Shown: positions 37,086 to 47,554 of the stretch, piece after piece
How positions within the stretch are numbered: the first letter of the stretch is position 1
How the letters are laid out: the number at the start of each line of letters is the position of its first letter
NCBI RefSeq assembly: GCF_002419815.1
Contig: NZ_DIGV01000028.1
Location: forward strand, 1 to 64,000
Source of the DNA: Brevundimonas sp. UBA5713
Lineage (GTDB): Bacteria > Pseudomonadota > Alphaproteobacteria > Caulobacterales > Caulobacteraceae
Direction: 5' to 3'
Length of the DNA: 64,000 bases
Position numbers and translations under genes: made by a program
Notes under the pieces: model-generated
Database searches by the model: none
What the model saw: the letters and a program-made list of their open reading frames with translations, nothing else
Told to the model about the DNA's origin: nothing

Positions 37086-38621
37086 ATGACCCAGGCCATC
37101 CTTGAGGAACTCGAGCGTCGTCGCGCTGCTGCCCGTCTGGGCGGGGGCGAGGCCCGCATCGCGTCCCAACACGCCAAGGGCAAGCTGACCGCACGCGAGC
37201 GCATTGATGTGCTGCTCGACGAAGGCAGCTTCGAAGAAACCGATATGTTCGTGGAACACCGCAGCCACGACTTCGGCATGGACAAGCAGCGCATTCCGGG
37301 AGACGGCGTCGTCACCGGTCGCGGCACCATCAATGGCCGTCTGGTCTTTGTGTTCTCCAAGGACTTCACCGTCTTTGGCGGTTCGCTGTCGGGCGCGCAT
37401 GCGGCCAAGATCGTCAAGCTGCAGAAGATGGCACTGACGGCTGGTGCGCCGATCATCGGCTTGTTCGATGCAGGCGGTGCGCGTATTCAGGAAGGCGTTG
37501 AATCGCTGGCCGGTTACGCCGACATCTTCCTGCAGAACACTCTGGCTTCGGGCGTTATCCCGCAGATTTCGGTCATCATGGGCCCGTGCGCCGGTGGCGA
37601 CGTTTATTCGCCGGCCATCACCGACTTCATCTTCATGGTGAAGGACACGTCCTATATGTATGTGACGGGTCCGGACGTTGTTAAGACCGTGACCAACGAA
37701 GTCGTCAGCCACGAAGACCTCGGCGGTGCACGTGTTCACGCAGGCAAGTCGGGCGTTGCCGATGGCGCGTTTGAAAACGACCTTGAGGCTCTGGCCGAGG
37801 TTCGCCGCCTGATCGGCTTCCTGCCGCTGTCGAACCGCGAAAAGCCGCCGGTGCGCGGAACCTATGACGAGGCCGACCGCGAGGAATCCTCGCTGGACAC
37901 CCTCGTTCCGGCCAATCCGAACCAGCCCTATGACATGAAGGAACTGATCCTGAAGGTCGTCGATGAGGCGGACTTCTTCGAGATCGGTGCCGACTTCGCC
38001 AAGAACATCATCTGCGGCTTTGGCCGTCTGGATGGCCAGACTGTCGGCATCGTCGGCAACCAGCCTCAGACGCTGGCGGGCGTTCTGGATATCGATTCCA
38101 GCCGCAAGGCCTCGCGCTTCGTGCGTTTCTGCGACGCCTTCAACATCCCGCTGGTCACCTTCGTGGACGTTCCGGGCTTCATGCCGGGCACCAAGCAGGA
38201 ATATGGCGCACTGATCAAACACGGCGCCAAGCTGCTGTTCGCCTATGCCGAAGCCACCGTGCCCAAGCTGACCGTCATCACCCGCAAGGCTTACGGCGGT
38301 GCCTATGACGTTATGTCGTCCAAGCACCTGCGCGGCGACGTCAACTATGCATGGCCGACCGCTGAAATCGCCGTCATGGGTGCCAAGGGTGCCGTGGAAA
38401 TCATCTTCCGCAAGGAAGCGGGCGACCCCGAAGCTCTGGCCGCGCGTGAAGCCGAATATAAAGAACGCTTCGCCAATCCGTTCGTGGCAGCAGGCCTCGG
38501 CTATATCGACGACGTCATCATGCCGCACGGCACCCGTCGTCGCCTGATCAAGGCCCTCGGCACGCTTAAGAACAAGGTCCAGGAAAACCCCTGGAAGAAG
38601 CACGACAACATCCCGCTGTAA
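37086..38621 (+). CDS. pccB: Propionyl-CoA carboxylase beta subunit
   Basis: Carboxyltransferase subunit of 511 residues that converts propionyl-CoA to methylmalonyl-CoA together with PccA. Family blocks are [50 protein letters not shown] and [14 protein letters not shown] with [16 protein letters not shown]. The GAYD and [10 protein letters not shown] signatures are those of PCC rather than MCC. It begins the five-gene propionate operon, 134 bp from the divergent regulator; PccA follows after 11 bp. Confidence 0.95.
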   Translation: MTQAILEELERRRAAARLGGGEARIASQHAKGKLTARERIDVLLDEGSFEETDMFVEHRSHDFGMDKQRIPGDGVVTGRGTINGRLVFVFSKDFTVFGGSLSGAHAAKIVKLQKMALTAGAPIIGLFDAGGARIQEGVESLAGYADIFLQNTLASGVIPQISVIMGPCAGGDVYSPAITDFIFMVKDTSYMYVTGPDVVKTVTNEVVSHEDLGGARVHAGKSGVADGAFENDLEALAEVRRLIGFLPLSNREKPPVRGTYDEADREESSLDTLVPANPNQPYDMKELILKVVDEADFFEIGADFAKNIICGFGRLDGQTVGIVGNQPQTLAGVLDIDSSRKASRFVRFCDAFNIPLVTFVDVPGFMPGTKQEYGALIKHGAKLLFAYAEATVPKLTVITRKAYGGAYDVMSSKHLRGDVNYAWPTAEIAVMGAKGAVEIIFRKEAGDPEALAAREAEYKERFANPFVAAGLGYIDDVIMPHGTRRRLIKALGTLKNKVQENPWKKHDNIPL

Positions 38622-38632
38622 GGCCCAGAAAC

Positions 38633-40609
38633 ATGTTTGATAAAATTCTGATCGCCAACCGCGGCGAGATTGCTGTTCGCATCATCAAGACCTGCCGCAA
38701 GATGGGCATCAAGACGGTGGTGGTTTATTCCGACGCCGATGCCGGTTCGCTGGCGGTCGAGATGGCGGATGAAACCGTTCACATCGGTCCGTCGCCTGCC
38801 AACCAGTCCTATCTGATCCAGGACAAGATCGTGGATGCCGTGAAGCAGACGGGCGCACAGGCTGTGCATCCGGGCTTTGGCTTCCTGTCGGAAAACGCCA
38901 GCTTTGCGCGTCGCCTTCAGGCTGAGGGCATCGCCTTCATCGGTCCGAACCCCGAGGCGATCGACGCCATGGGCGACAAGATCACCTCCAAGAAGTTCGC
39001 GGCAGAAGCCGGTGTCTCGACTGTTCCGGGTCACATGGGCCTGATCGAAACGACCGAAGAGGCCGTGAAGATCGCCCGCGAGATCGGCTATCCGGTCATG
39101 ATCAAGGCCTCGGCTGGCGGTGGCGGCAAGGGTATCCGCGTCGCCCACTCGGACGAGGACATGGCCGAGGGCTTTGCTGCCGTTAAGGCCGAGGCGCTGA
39201 ACGCCTTTGGTGACGACCGCGTCTTCCTCGAGAAATTCATCGTCGATCCGCGCCACATCGAGATTCAGGTGCTGGGCGACAAGCACGGCAACGTCATCCA
39301 CCTGTTCGAGCGCGAGTGCTCGATCCAGCGTCGTAACCAGAAGGTTATCGAAGAGGCCCCGTCGCCGCTGCTGGACGAAGCCACTCGTCAGGCCATGGGC
39401 GCGCAGGCCGTCGCTCTGGCCAAGGCCGTGAACTATGACTCGGCGGGCACCGTCGAGTTCGTGGCCGGTCAGGACAAGTCGTTCTACTTCCTTGAGATGA
39501 ACACCCGTCTTCAGGTCGAGCATCCGGTGACCGAACTGATCACCGGCGTCGATCTGGTGGAACAGATGATCCGCTCGGCATGGGGCGAGCATCTGAACCT
39601 CAAGCAGGAAGAGCTGAAGATCAACGGCTGGGCTATTGAGTCCCGTATCTATGCCGAAGACCCGTACCGCGGCTTCCTGCCGTCCATCGGTCGTCTGGTG
39701 CGTTACGAGCAGCCGGAAGAGGGCGAGCAGGACGGTTACGTCGTGCGTAACGATAGCGGCGTCCGCGAGGGCGACGAGATCAGCATGTTCTACGACCCGA
39801 TGATCGCCAAGCTGTGCGCATGGGGCGAAACCCGCGATGCCGCCATCAAGGGCATGGCGCGCGCTCTGGAAGACACCCACCTTGCGGGCCTCGGCCACAA
39901 CGTGCCCTTCCTCGCCGCCGTGATGGATCAGGAACGCTTCCAGTCGGGCAAGCTGACCACCAACTACATCAAGGACGAGTTCCCCGAAGGCTTTAACGGC
40001 GTAGAGCCGACCGCCCTTCAGGTGAAGCAGATGATCGCTTCGGCTGTCGCCATGAACGAAGTCATTGCCGAGCAGGACGGTGACCCGTCCGAGCGTTCGG
40101 AATGGACCGTGCTGGTTGGCAAGGACGCCTATGAGGTCGAAGTCGGTTACGACGAGGCCGAAGACCTGACCGTCATCATCAATGATGAAGAGGTCACGGT
40201 GTCCGAGATCGACTGGCGTCCTGGCCTGTCGCTGTTCCGCGCTGTGCTGGACGACGAGGCCTTTACGCTGGAAGTAAAGCGCGCCGCCGACGGCTTCGAT
40301 ATCCGCTCGCGTGCCGCAAAGGCCCGTGTGCGTATCGTGCGTCCGGAAATCGCAGCCCTTTACGCCCTGCTGCCGGAGAAGAAGGCCGCCGACACCTCCA
40401 AGCTGACGCTGTCGCCGATGCCGGGTCTTGTTGTCGACATCCCCGTCGTCGAAGGTCAGGAAGTGAAGACGGGCGAAACCGTCGCCATCATCGAAGCCAT
40501 GAAGATGCAGAACATCCTCAAGGCCGAGCGTGACGGCAAGGTGAAGTCCGTGAAGGCCAAGGCCGGTGATCCGGTCGCCGCCGACGACGTTCTGGTGGAG
40601 TTCGAGTAA
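38633..40609 (+). CDS. pccA: Propionyl-CoA carboxylase alpha subunit, biotin-containing
   Basis: 658-residue biotin carboxylase subunit: ILIANRGEIAVRIIKTCRK at the N-terminus, ATP-grasp loop KASAGGGGKGIRVAHS, EMNTRLQVEHPVTE, the PCC-specific BT region (about 450-580) that contacts PccB, and a biotinyl domain with Lys in EAMKMQN (about residues 623-629). Full length for PCC alpha. It is separated by 5 bp from the mutase small subunit. No biotin ligase gene is in the window, so biotin attachment depends on an enzyme encoded elsewhere. Confidence 0.95.
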   Translation: MFDKILIANRGEIAVRIIKTCRKMGIKTVVVYSDADAGSLAVEMADETVHIGPSPANQSYLIQDKIVDAVKQTGAQAVHPGFGFLSENASFARRLQAEGIAFIGPNPEAIDAMGDKITSKKFAAEAGVSTVPGHMGLIETTEEAVKIAREIGYPVMIKASAGGGGKGIRVAHSDEDMAEGFAAVKAEALNAFGDDRVFLEKFIVDPRHIEIQVLGDKHGNVIHLFERECSIQRRNQKVIEEAPSPLLDEATRQAMGAQAVALAKAVNYDSAGTVEFVAGQDKSFYFLEMNTRLQVEHPVTELITGVDLVEQMIRSAWGEHLNLKQEELKINGWAIESRIYAEDPYRGFLPSIGRLVRYEQPEEGEQDGYVVRNDSGVREGDEISMFYDPMIAKLCAWGETRDAAIKGMARALEDTHLAGLGHNVPFLAAVMDQERFQSGKLTTNYIKDEFPEGFNGVEPTALQVKQMIASAVAMNEVIAEQDGDPSERSEWTVLVGKDAYEVEVGYDEAEDLTVIINDEEVTVSEIDWRPGLSLFRAVLDDEAFTLEVKRAADGFDIRSRAAKARVRIVRPEIAALYALLPEKKAADTSKLTLSPMPGLVVDIPVVEGQEVKTGETVAIIEAMKMQNILKAERDGKVKSVKAKAGDPVAADDVLVEFE

Positions 40610-40614
40610 GACCC

Positions 40615-41994
40615 ATGAGCCAATTCCCCGTTCCCTCGCCACTGGAGTGGCGCGACGCCGCCATCAAGGCGCTGAAGGACCGCCCGCTGGAAAGCCTCGT
40701 CCATCTGGATGCGGACCAGCTGGCGACCCGTCCCCTCTATGGCACGGCCAATGCGCAGGGCGCGGTGTTTGCACCGCGTCCGAGCGACAGCGAAGGCCGT
40801 AGCTGGGACCTGCGCACCATCAACGAGGGCGGGGATGCCGCCGCCATGAACAAGGCGGTGCTGACCGATCTGGAGAACGGGGCCGCTTCGGTCCTGTTGT
40901 CCGGTCCGGTGGTCAAGGATGCCGCATCACTGGCGACCGCGCTGGAAGGCGTGGCGCTGGAGCTGGCTCCGGTCGCTCTTGAAGCCGGTTTTGACGGTGT
41001 GAAGGCGGGCGAGGCGCTGGACGCCGTGGCCAAGGCTTCGCCGCGCGCCAAGCTGTCGTTCCACCTCGACCCGATCTCGGCCTATGCCCGCTCCGGCGGT
41101 GCGCCGGAAGATTTCGCAAAGATCGTCAGCGAAGCCGCACAAAAGGCCGCGGGTTGGTCGAACACCTATCCGGAGGCGCGTCTGTTCCTTGCTTCGGGCC
41201 AAGTCGCCCATGAGGCAGGTGCTTCAATCGGTCAGGAACTGGCCTTCGCCCTGTCGTCGGCTGTTCTGTACGTCAAAACGCTGGTGACGGCGGGCGTGTC
41301 GGTCGAGAAGGCGCTGGCCTCGGTGACGCTGGGCGTCGCGGTGGACCAGCAGTATTTCGACAGCCTGTCCAAGATCCGCGCCCTGCGTATCTTGTGGTCG
41401 AACGTGTCCAAGGCTTTTGGCCATGAGGTTCAGGTCCAGATCGAGGCCCGTTCGTCGCGCCGTATGCTGGCCTCGCGCGATCCGTGGCCGAACATGCTGC
41501 GCCTGACCGCCGCCGGTTTCGCAGGCAGCGTCGGTGGTGCAGACATCGTTGTGCTGGACGGCTTTACCCGTGCCGCAGGTCTGCCCGATGATTTCGCGCG
41601 CCGTCAGGCCCGCAACACTCAGCTGATCCTGATGGAAGAGAGCAATCTGGGCCGTGTCGATGATCCGGCGTCTGGCTCTTGGTATCTGGATGCCCGTACT
41701 CGTGAGCTGGCCGAGGCCGCATGGACCGAGTTTCAGGCCTATGAGGCCGAGGGCGGCATCGTGGCCTTCCTCGAGGGCGGTCTGGTGCAACAGCGCATCG
41801 CCCGCGCCCGCGAGTTTGCCGAGAAGGCCTACCAGAACGGCGCAGCGCAGATCGTCGGTGTCACCAAATACGTCGACCCGGATGTACGAGGCGTGATCGT
41901 CAGTCAGGCCGACGACGAGGTGAAGACCTATGGCGCGTTCGAGCCGCTGGCTCCCGTCCGTATTGCCGCCGCGTTCGAGGAGGCTGGCCAATGA
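40615..41994 (+). CDS. mutA: Methylmalonyl-CoA mutase small subunit
   Basis: 459-residue homologue of the mutase barrel domain ([54 protein letters not shown]) that lacks the cobalamin-binding C-terminal domain. In two-subunit mutases the small chain is not catalytic and stabilises the large one. It is shorter than the roughly 600-residue small subunits of some bacteria because the degenerate B12-like domain is absent. Its stop overlaps the mutB start by 4 bp, giving coupled 1:1 translation. Confidence 0.88.
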   Translation: MSQFPVPSPLEWRDAAIKALKDRPLESLVHLDADQLATRPLYGTANAQGAVFAPRPSDSEGRSWDLRTINEGGDAAAMNKAVLTDLENGAASVLLSGPVVKDAASLATALEGVALELAPVALEAGFDGVKAGEALDAVAKASPRAKLSFHLDPISAYARSGGAPEDFAKIVSEAAQKAAGWSNTYPEARLFLASGQVAHEAGASIGQELAFALSSAVLYVKTLVTAGVSVEKALASVTLGVAVDQQYFDSLSKIRALRILWSNVSKAFGHEVQVQIEARSSRRMLASRDPWPNMLRLTAAGFAGSVGGADIVVLDGFTRAAGLPDDFARRQARNTQLILMEESNLGRVDDPASGSWYLDARTRELAEAAWTEFQAYEAEGGIVAFLEGGLVQQRIARAREFAEKAYQNGAAQIVGVTKYVDPDVRGVIVSQADDEVKTYGAFEPLAPVRIAAAFEEAGQ

Positions 41995-44144
41995 GCTTTC
42001 CTGATTTCTCCAAACTGAAGCTTGAGCTGGGCGAAACGGGCCAAGGCCCCGCCCGCGAGGCTTGGACCACGCCGGAAGGTGTGACGGTCCAGACGGCCTA
42101 TGACGCTTCGGCCATTGAGGGCCTCGACTTCCTCGAGGGTCTGCCGGGCTTTGCGCCGTTCGTGCGCGGTCCGTATCCGACCATGTATGCCGGTGCGCCG
42201 TGGACCATCCGCCAGTATGCGGGTTTCTCGACCGCCGAAGAGTCCAACGCCTTCTATCGTCGTAACCTCGCGGCGGGCCAAAAGGGTCTGTCGGTCGCCT
42301 TCGACCTTGCCACCCACCGTGGCTATGACAGCGACCACCCGCGCGTGAAGGGTGACGTCGGCATGGCCGGCGTGGCCATCGACAGCATCCTCGACATGCG
42401 CACCCTGTTCGACGGTATTCCGCTCGACAAGATGTCGGTGTCGATGACCATGAATGGCGCGGTTCTGCCGATCCTCGCCCTCTATGTGGTGGCGGGTGAA
42501 GAGCAGGGCGTCGAGCATGCCAAACTGACCGGAACCATTCAGAACGACATTCTGAAAGAGTTCATGGTCCGCAACACCTACATCTATCCGCCGTCGCCCT
42601 CGATGCGGATCATTTCGGACATCTTCGAGTGGACCTCGAAGGAAACGCCGAAGTTCAACTCGATCTCGATCTCCGGCTACCACATGCAGGAAGCGGGTGC
42701 CTCGGCCGATATCGAGCTGGCCTATACGCTGTCGGACGGTATCGAATATCTGCGGGCCGGTAAGGCTGCGGGTATGGAGGTGGATACCTTCGCGCCGCGC
42801 CTCAGCTTCTTCTGGGCCATCGGCATGAACTACTTCATGGAAGTAGCGAAAATGCGTGCCGGTCGTCTGCTCTGGGCCGAGGCTGTGGCCAAGGAAGGCG
42901 GCAAGAATCCGAAGTCGCTCAGCCTTCGCACCCACTGCCAGACCTCGGGCTGGTCGCTGGCCGCACAGGACGTGTTCAACAACGTCCCGCGCACCATGAT
43001 CGAGTGCATGGCCGCCGCCGGTGGTCAGACCCAGTCGCTGCACACCAATGCGCTGGACGAGGCGCTGGCCCTGCCGACCGACTTCTCGGCGCGTATCGCC
43101 CGCAACACCCAGATTCTGGCACAGGCGGAAACCGGCCTGACGCGCGTGATCGACCCGTGGGGTGGCTCGCACTATGTCGAGCGCCTGACCCATGAGATCG
43201 CCACCAAGGCCCGCGCCCTGATGGCCGAGGTCGAGGAATACGGCGGCATGGCCAAGGCCATCGAAGCCGGTATTCCGAAGCTGCGTATCGAAGAATCCGC
43301 CGCCCGCACCCAGGCCCGTATCGACACGGGCCAGCAGACGCTGGTCGGTGTGAACAAGTATCTGAACCCTGTTGTTGACGACATTCCGATGCTGAAGGTC
43401 GACAACGCCGAGGTGCGCGCCCGCCAGATCGAGAAGCTGCAACGCCTGAAGGCGGAGCGTGACGAGGCTGCTGTTCAGGCGGCTCTGACCGAACTGACCA
43501 ACGGTGCTCGCGGCAATGCGAACCTGATGGAACTGTCGGTGCGTGCGGCCCGCGCCAAGGCTACCGTGGGTGAAATCTCGGACGCGCTGGAGGCCGCCTT
43601 CGGTCGCCACGTCGCCGAGGTCAAAACCGTCTCGGGCGTCTATGCCAAGGAAGCCGGTAACGACCCGAAGGTCGCCCGCGCCAAGGAAATGGTCGCCGCC
43701 TTCGTCGAGAACGACGGTGGTCCGCCACGCATCCTGATCGCCAAACTCGGCCAGGACGGTCACGACCGTGGCCAGAAGGTTGTGGCGACCGGCTATGGCG
43801 ACATCGGCTTTGACGTGACCGCTGGCGCTCTGTTCCAGACGCCTGCCGAGGCGGCCAAGGATGCCGTTGAAAAGAACGTCCATGCGGTTGGCGCTTCGTC
43901 GTTGGCAGCAGGCCACCTGACGCTGGTGCCGGAACTGAAGGCCGAACTGGCCAAGCTGGGCCGTGAGGACATCATGATCGTTGTTGGCGGCGTGATCCCG
44001 CCGTCGGACGTGCAGCCGCTGCTCGATATGGGCGCAGCCGCCGTCTATCCGCCCGGTTCGGTGATTGCCGACACGGCGGCTGACCTGATTGAAAAGCTGA
44101 ACGAGCGTCTGGGCTATGCCCAACCGAAAGCGGACAAGAAGTGA
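41991..44144 (+). CDS. mutB: Methylmalonyl-CoA mutase large (catalytic) subunit
   Basis: 717-residue adenosylcobalamin enzyme that isomerises (R)-methylmalonyl-CoA to succinyl-CoA. The barrel shows [35 protein letters not shown] and [11 protein letters not shown]. The C-terminal B12 domain has [20 protein letters not shown] with the DxHxxG cobalt-ligand motif (the His in DGHDRG, about residue 590) and VVVGGVIP with the second and third loops. Full length. The reactivating GTPase MeaB, often adjacent, is missing from this operon. Confidence 0.96.
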   Translation: MSFPDFSKLKLELGETGQGPAREAWTTPEGVTVQTAYDASAIEGLDFLEGLPGFAPFVRGPYPTMYAGAPWTIRQYAGFSTAEESNAFYRRNLAAGQKGLSVAFDLATHRGYDSDHPRVKGDVGMAGVAIDSILDMRTLFDGIPLDKMSVSMTMNGAVLPILALYVVAGEEQGVEHAKLTGTIQNDILKEFMVRNTYIYPPSPSMRIISDIFEWTSKETPKFNSISISGYHMQEAGASADIELAYTLSDGIEYLRAGKAAGMEVDTFAPRLSFFWAIGMNYFMEVAKMRAGRLLWAEAVAKEGGKNPKSLSLRTHCQTSGWSLAAQDVFNNVPRTMIECMAAAGGQTQSLHTNALDEALALPTDFSARIARNTQILAQAETGLTRVIDPWGGSHYVERLTHEIATKARALMAEVEEYGGMAKAIEAGIPKLRIEESAARTQARIDTGQQTLVGVNKYLNPVVDDIPMLKVDNAEVRARQIEKLQRLKAERDEAAVQAALTELTNGARGNANLMELSVRAARAKATVGEISDALEAAFGRHVAEVKTVSGVYAKEAGNDPKVARAKEMVAAFVENDGGPPRILIAKLGQDGHDRGQKVVATGYGDIGFDVTAGALFQTPAEAAKDAVEKNVHAVGASSLAAGHLTLVPELKAELAKLGREDIMIVVGGVIPPSDVQPLLDMGAAAVYPPGSVIADTAADLIEKLNERLGYAQPKADKK

Positions 44145-44566
44145 TGATCGGTAATCTGAACCACGTTGGCGTTGCCACGCCGTCGATCGCAGAGTCGATC
44201 AAGCTGTATCGCGACATTCTGGGCGCGACCAAGATCGGCGAGCCGTTCGATCTTCCGGCCCAAGGCGTGAAGGTCTGCTTCGTCGATACCCCGACCGCCC
44301 AGATCGAACTGATCGAGCCGTTCGACGAGAACAGCCCGATTGTCGGCTTCCTCGCCAAGAACCCCAAGGGCGGCCAGCACCATGTCTGCTTCGAGGTCGA
44401 GGACATCCACGCTGCCGTGGCCGAGATGCGCGCCAAGGGTGTGACCATCCTCGGCACCGGCGAGCCGCGCATCGGTGCCCACGGCACGCCTGTCGTCTTC
44501 CTTCATCCGAAGGAGATGGGCGGCGTTCTGATCGAGCTGATGGAAACGCCTAAAGGCGACCACTAA
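44144..44566 (+). CDS. mce: Methylmalonyl-CoA epimerase
   Basis: 140-residue vicinal-oxygen-chelate enzyme that interconverts (S)- and (R)-methylmalonyl-CoA, linking PCC output to the mutase. Two beta-alpha modules are seen: LNHVGVATPSIAESIKLYRD with a metal His near the N-terminus, GGQHHVCFEVEDIHAAV in the middle, and the terminal VFLHPKEMGGVLIELME with the metal Glu. The ATG overlaps the mutB stop (TGATG); a GTG three bases earlier is possible. Last gene of the operon before a terminator. Confidence 0.94.
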   Translation: MIGNLNHVGVATPSIAESIKLYRDILGATKIGEPFDLPAQGVKVCFVDTPTAQIELIEPFDENSPIVGFLAKNPKGGQHHVCFEVEDIHAAVAEMRAKGVTILGTGEPRIGAHGTPVVFLHPKEMGGVLIELMETPKGDH

Positions 44567-44588
44567 GCGATTAGGGGTTCCGGTATAA

Positions 44589-44618
44589 AAAAGGCCCGCT
44601 CTGTTGAGCGGGCCTTTT
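44589..44618. terminator. Bidirectional terminator
   Basis: AAAAGGCCCGCTC / GAGCGGGCCTTTT with a TGTT loop, placed between the propionate operon and the convergent receptor gene. Confidence 0.88.
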
Positions 44619-44621
44619 CTT

Positions 44622-47333
44622 TTAGAAGATGATCTTGCGGAAGTTGATCCGGAAAGTGCGGCCCATCGGGTCGATGTAGTCCGGCTGATAGGACAGGGGG
44701 GTATTGCCCTGTGCGTCCGTGACCTTCTGGCGCTCGTCGAAGATGTTTTCGATACCCACCGACACGCGGGCACCGGTCAGCCACGGGAAGCGCTCGACCA
44801 GCTTGGTGCGTTGGCCAAGGTCCGCGAACAGGTTCAGGTTCACCGTCGCCAGATCGGAGAAGTTCAGGTCGCCAGAGTTGCCACCGGCCACGCGGGTACC
44901 TTCGGACCAGTTGGCGTTCAGGAAGCCGCCCATGCCGCTCTTGAACACACCGGCCTGCAGTTGAAGCTCGTTACGCGATTGCCCGCCGCGCGAACCCGTT
45001 GCGCCACCGTCCAGCAGGTCGATGGTCGGCAGACCCGAGCGGATCGTCAGCTCATCGGTCATACGATAGGTGTGGTACAGGCTGACGTTAAAGCGGCCTT
45101 GGCCCGGCATCATCTGGCCACCGCGTCCACCGCGGCCACCGCCACCGCCCATGCGCGGACTTCCACCGCCCGAAGGCGGGCCCATGCGAGCTCCACCACC
45201 CGAAGGCGGAGGACCGCCTGCGCGACCACCGGCCCCCGGTCCGCCTTGCAAGCCTTCGCCACGCGCACGCGCCATGGCCGCTTGATCAGGCTTGCCGAAC
45301 GGGGTGGAGAAGTTCAGACCCCAGCGGATTTCCTCGCGCAGGCTGTTGTCGAAGTTCAGCGGGCGCGCGTCGATCGACAGCAGATTACCCGCCGCATCGC
45401 GCTGGAATCGTTCAGGCAGAGCCGCTTCGAGGTCCGGCGTAATGGTCGGGAAGGAGGCGATCACGCCGTCCGTCTTGGTGCGCGTATAGTTGGCGGTAAA
45501 GCGCAGGTCTTTGTCTTGCAGCGGCTTCCAGTTCACGCCCAGACGCAGGACGGACTTGTCCTCGGCGGACAGGCCGGCGTTGCCGCCTTCAATCCGGTTG
45601 ATAATGACGCTTTGACCCGTGACGAAGTCATAGACCGGCACGTTGGGCGTAGTCAGGGTCGGGTCGTTCAACTGGGCCATGGACGGCGCGTTTTCTTCCC
45701 CGGCATACGAGGCCGTAAAGGTCAGCGGATCGATGGGCGAGTAGTTGAGGCCGACGGTCCATTTGTTGAGCGCACCGAAATCCGACAGATCTTCCAACTG
45801 CAGGTTCAGGTTGGCCGACAGTTCGCCCAGCTTGCCGATGCCTTCCATGTCGCGGCTGAACAGCGGCATGTTGAAATTGCCCGACGCGCTGAAACGGTCA
45901 CGCGACAGGCTGCGGTCGGTGAACACGCCGCCGCGCAGGTTTTCGGCTTCCTGCTTCTGGGTGTCGAAACCGGCCTTGAAGGTCGAGATCAGAGCACCGG
46001 CAGGGGCCTGCCACAGGGTGCCGTTGATCACGCCCTCGACATTGGCCGAGGTGTTGATCGACTTGGCTTCGTCATTGGCGATGCGCGGCAGTACGCCCAA
46101 ATCGCCGAACGGATTGACGGTGCCTGCGGTGACGGCGCTTTGCAGGCCGGTGGTGTCCAGACCGCGACCGGTGATAGTCTCGGTCTCGGTGCGGCGCACG
46201 GCCCCGCTGACGGTCCATCGCCATTCGCCCAGATAGCCGTCGGCCAAGGCGTTGATGTTGGCCGACAGGGTGTCGCTGTCGCGCGACAGGGCATTCGGCG
46301 CGTCGATGAAGCGGTTGACCAGAACCTCGTTGGCGAACGGCGAGAAGGCGCTGCTGGACGGCAGATTCAGCGTCACGCCGGGCAGGCCCAGATAGGACAG
46401 GCGGTTGGTCTGTTCCACGCTGCCGCTGACGGTCAGGCCGATGCCGCTTTCCAGATCGCGCTTATAGGAGCCGCTGACCTCATAGTTGCGACGGCGCGGG
46501 TTCATGGTCTGATAGGCGGTCAGGTTATCGGTACGGGCACCCAGACCGAAGTCGGCCAGCGACGCCCCGCTGCCGTTCAGGGCCGCCTGGGTGGCCGGTT
46601 GACCCAGCAGGGCCGACAGGCCCGGATCAATCTCGCCACCGTTCAGGCCGGTGACATTGCCACGCAGGTCGAACGGATTTGCCCCCGCTTCGCGCACAAT
46701 GCTGCGCTCGGTCTCGTACAGGGGGCTATCGGCTTCATATTCGATGTCCAGCGTCCAGCGCTGTGTGCCACCGATGCGGACGATATTGGTTTCCAGCTCT
46801 GACTGGGTCCGGCCCCCTTGTTCGGGGCGCTTGATCTGGCCCTGGAAGGCGACCGAGCGGAAGTCCTGCTTCAGCACGAAATTCACCACGCGCTGGTCGG
46901 CAGTATAGCCGTAGGACAGGGCGGTCTCTTCGGGCAGGATTTCGGTGCGTTCGATGGCTTCGGGCGGGATGCCACGGATTTCCTGGAAGCCCGAGATGCG
47001 GCGACCGTTCACGAGGAAGACAGGCGAGCCGCCGCGCGAGGAGCGGGTCAGCGGCTCCAGCAGGGTCATCAGTTCTTCGATGGTGCCCGCGCCATAGGCT
47101 TTCAGCTGTTCGGCATCCAGAACCGCTTCGGGCTCATAGCCACCCAGTGCCGCGCCACGGCGGGACGTGGTAACCGCCGACAGCGTGCCGAGGTCATAGG
47201 TTTCCTCGTCCGTCTGCTGAGAGGATTCCTGCACGGGGGCGTGCGCGGGCTCGGGTTGTTGCTGTTGGATGGAGGCGTCCGCCATGGGGGAGGAGACGGA
47301 AGCCAGAGCAAGCAAAAGCGTAACAGGCGACAT
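44622..47333 (-). CDS. TonB-dependent receptor with Gly/Pro/Arg-rich insert
   Basis: About 903 residues from the ATG at 47333, which gives a signal peptide (MSPVTLLLALASVSSPMADA); the frame is open to 47408 but that part looks non-coding. The plug is atypical: EELMTLLEPLTRSSRGG, VFLVNGRRISGFQEIRG and LPEETALSYGYTADQRVVN replace the usual RGPQGTLYG motif, as in a distinct receptor group of Caulobacterales and sphingomonads. The barrel ends in INFRKIIF. Within it, a low-complexity segment of about 55 residues (coded at 45098-45272) is rich in Gly, Pro, Arg and Met. The ligand is unknown. Confidence 0.85.
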   Translation of the reverse strand: MSPVTLLLALASVSSPMADASIQQQQPEPAHAPVQESSQQTDEETYDLGTLSAVTTSRRGAALGGYEPEAVLDAEQLKAYGAGTIEELMTLLEPLTRSSRGGSPVFLVNGRRISGFQEIRGIPPEAIERTEILPEETALSYGYTADQRVVNFVLKQDFRSVAFQGQIKRPEQGGRTQSELETNIVRIGGTQRWTLDIEYEADSPLYETERSIVREAGANPFDLRGNVTGLNGGEIDPGLSALLGQPATQAALNGSGASLADFGLGARTDNLTAYQTMNPRRRNYEVSGSYKRDLESGIGLTVSGSVEQTNRLSYLGLPGVTLNLPSSSAFSPFANEVLVNRFIDAPNALSRDSDTLSANINALADGYLGEWRWTVSGAVRRTETETITGRGLDTTGLQSAVTAGTVNPFGDLGVLPRIANDEAKSINTSANVEGVINGTLWQAPAGALISTFKAGFDTQKQEAENLRGGVFTDRSLSRDRFSASGNFNMPLFSRDMEGIGKLGELSANLNLQLEDLSDFGALNKWTVGLNYSPIDPLTFTASYAGEENAPSMAQLNDPTLTTPNVPVYDFVTGQSVIINRIEGGNAGLSAEDKSVLRLGVNWKPLQDKDLRFTANYTRTKTDGVIASFPTITPDLEAALPERFQRDAAGNLLSIDARPLNFDNSLREEIRWGLNFSTPFGKPDQAAMARARGEGLQGGPGAGGRAGGPPPSGGGARMGPPSGGGSPRMGGGGGRGGRGGQMMPGQGRFNVSLYHTYRMTDELTIRSGLPTIDLLDGGATGSRGGQSRNELQLQAGVFKSGMGGFLNANWSEGTRVAGGNSGDLNFSDLATVNLNLFADLGQRTKLVERFPWLTGARVSVGIENIFDERQKVTDAQGNTPLSYQPDYIDPMGRTFRINFRKIIF
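45098..45272 (-). repeat. Low-complexity Gly/Pro/Arg coding segment
   Basis: Encodes short repeats such as GGRAGGPPPSGGGARMGP, then PPSGGGSPRMGGGGGRGG, inside the receptor barrel. The two PPSGGG units suggest local duplication. It probably forms a flexible surface or periplasmic loop. Confidence 0.7.
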
Positions 47334-47499
47334 TGGGGGATCCCGTGTTGTGCGCCGGACCGTAATGTGACCGGAGAAGAAATGTGTTTGGCCCTGACCG
47401 TAGACCAAGCCTGTGAACGTCGCCTGAACCGGTTAGTCGGCGTAGCGGCATATTCACGCGGTTAACCGATCTCGCGGGCGCGTCATGGTCTGAAACGCA

Positions 47500-47533
47500 T
47501 TGAGGGGCGGAATCCGTCGATCCCGCCCCTCAA
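47500..47533 (-). terminator. Hairpin downstream of the ZnuD-like gene
   Basis: TTGAGGGGCGG / CCGCCCCTCAA, an 11-bp perfect stem with a 12-base loop, starting 22 bp after the stop codon. It lacks a clear T-run on the minus strand, so termination strength is uncertain. Confidence 0.5.
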
Positions 47534-47554
47534 GATTTTCAACCTAGTGTTATT

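Noticed and set aside
47334..47554. Cobalamin riboswitch for a receptor near the B12-dependent mutase
   Set aside because: No conserved B12-box sequence or fitting structure seen in either receptor leader.
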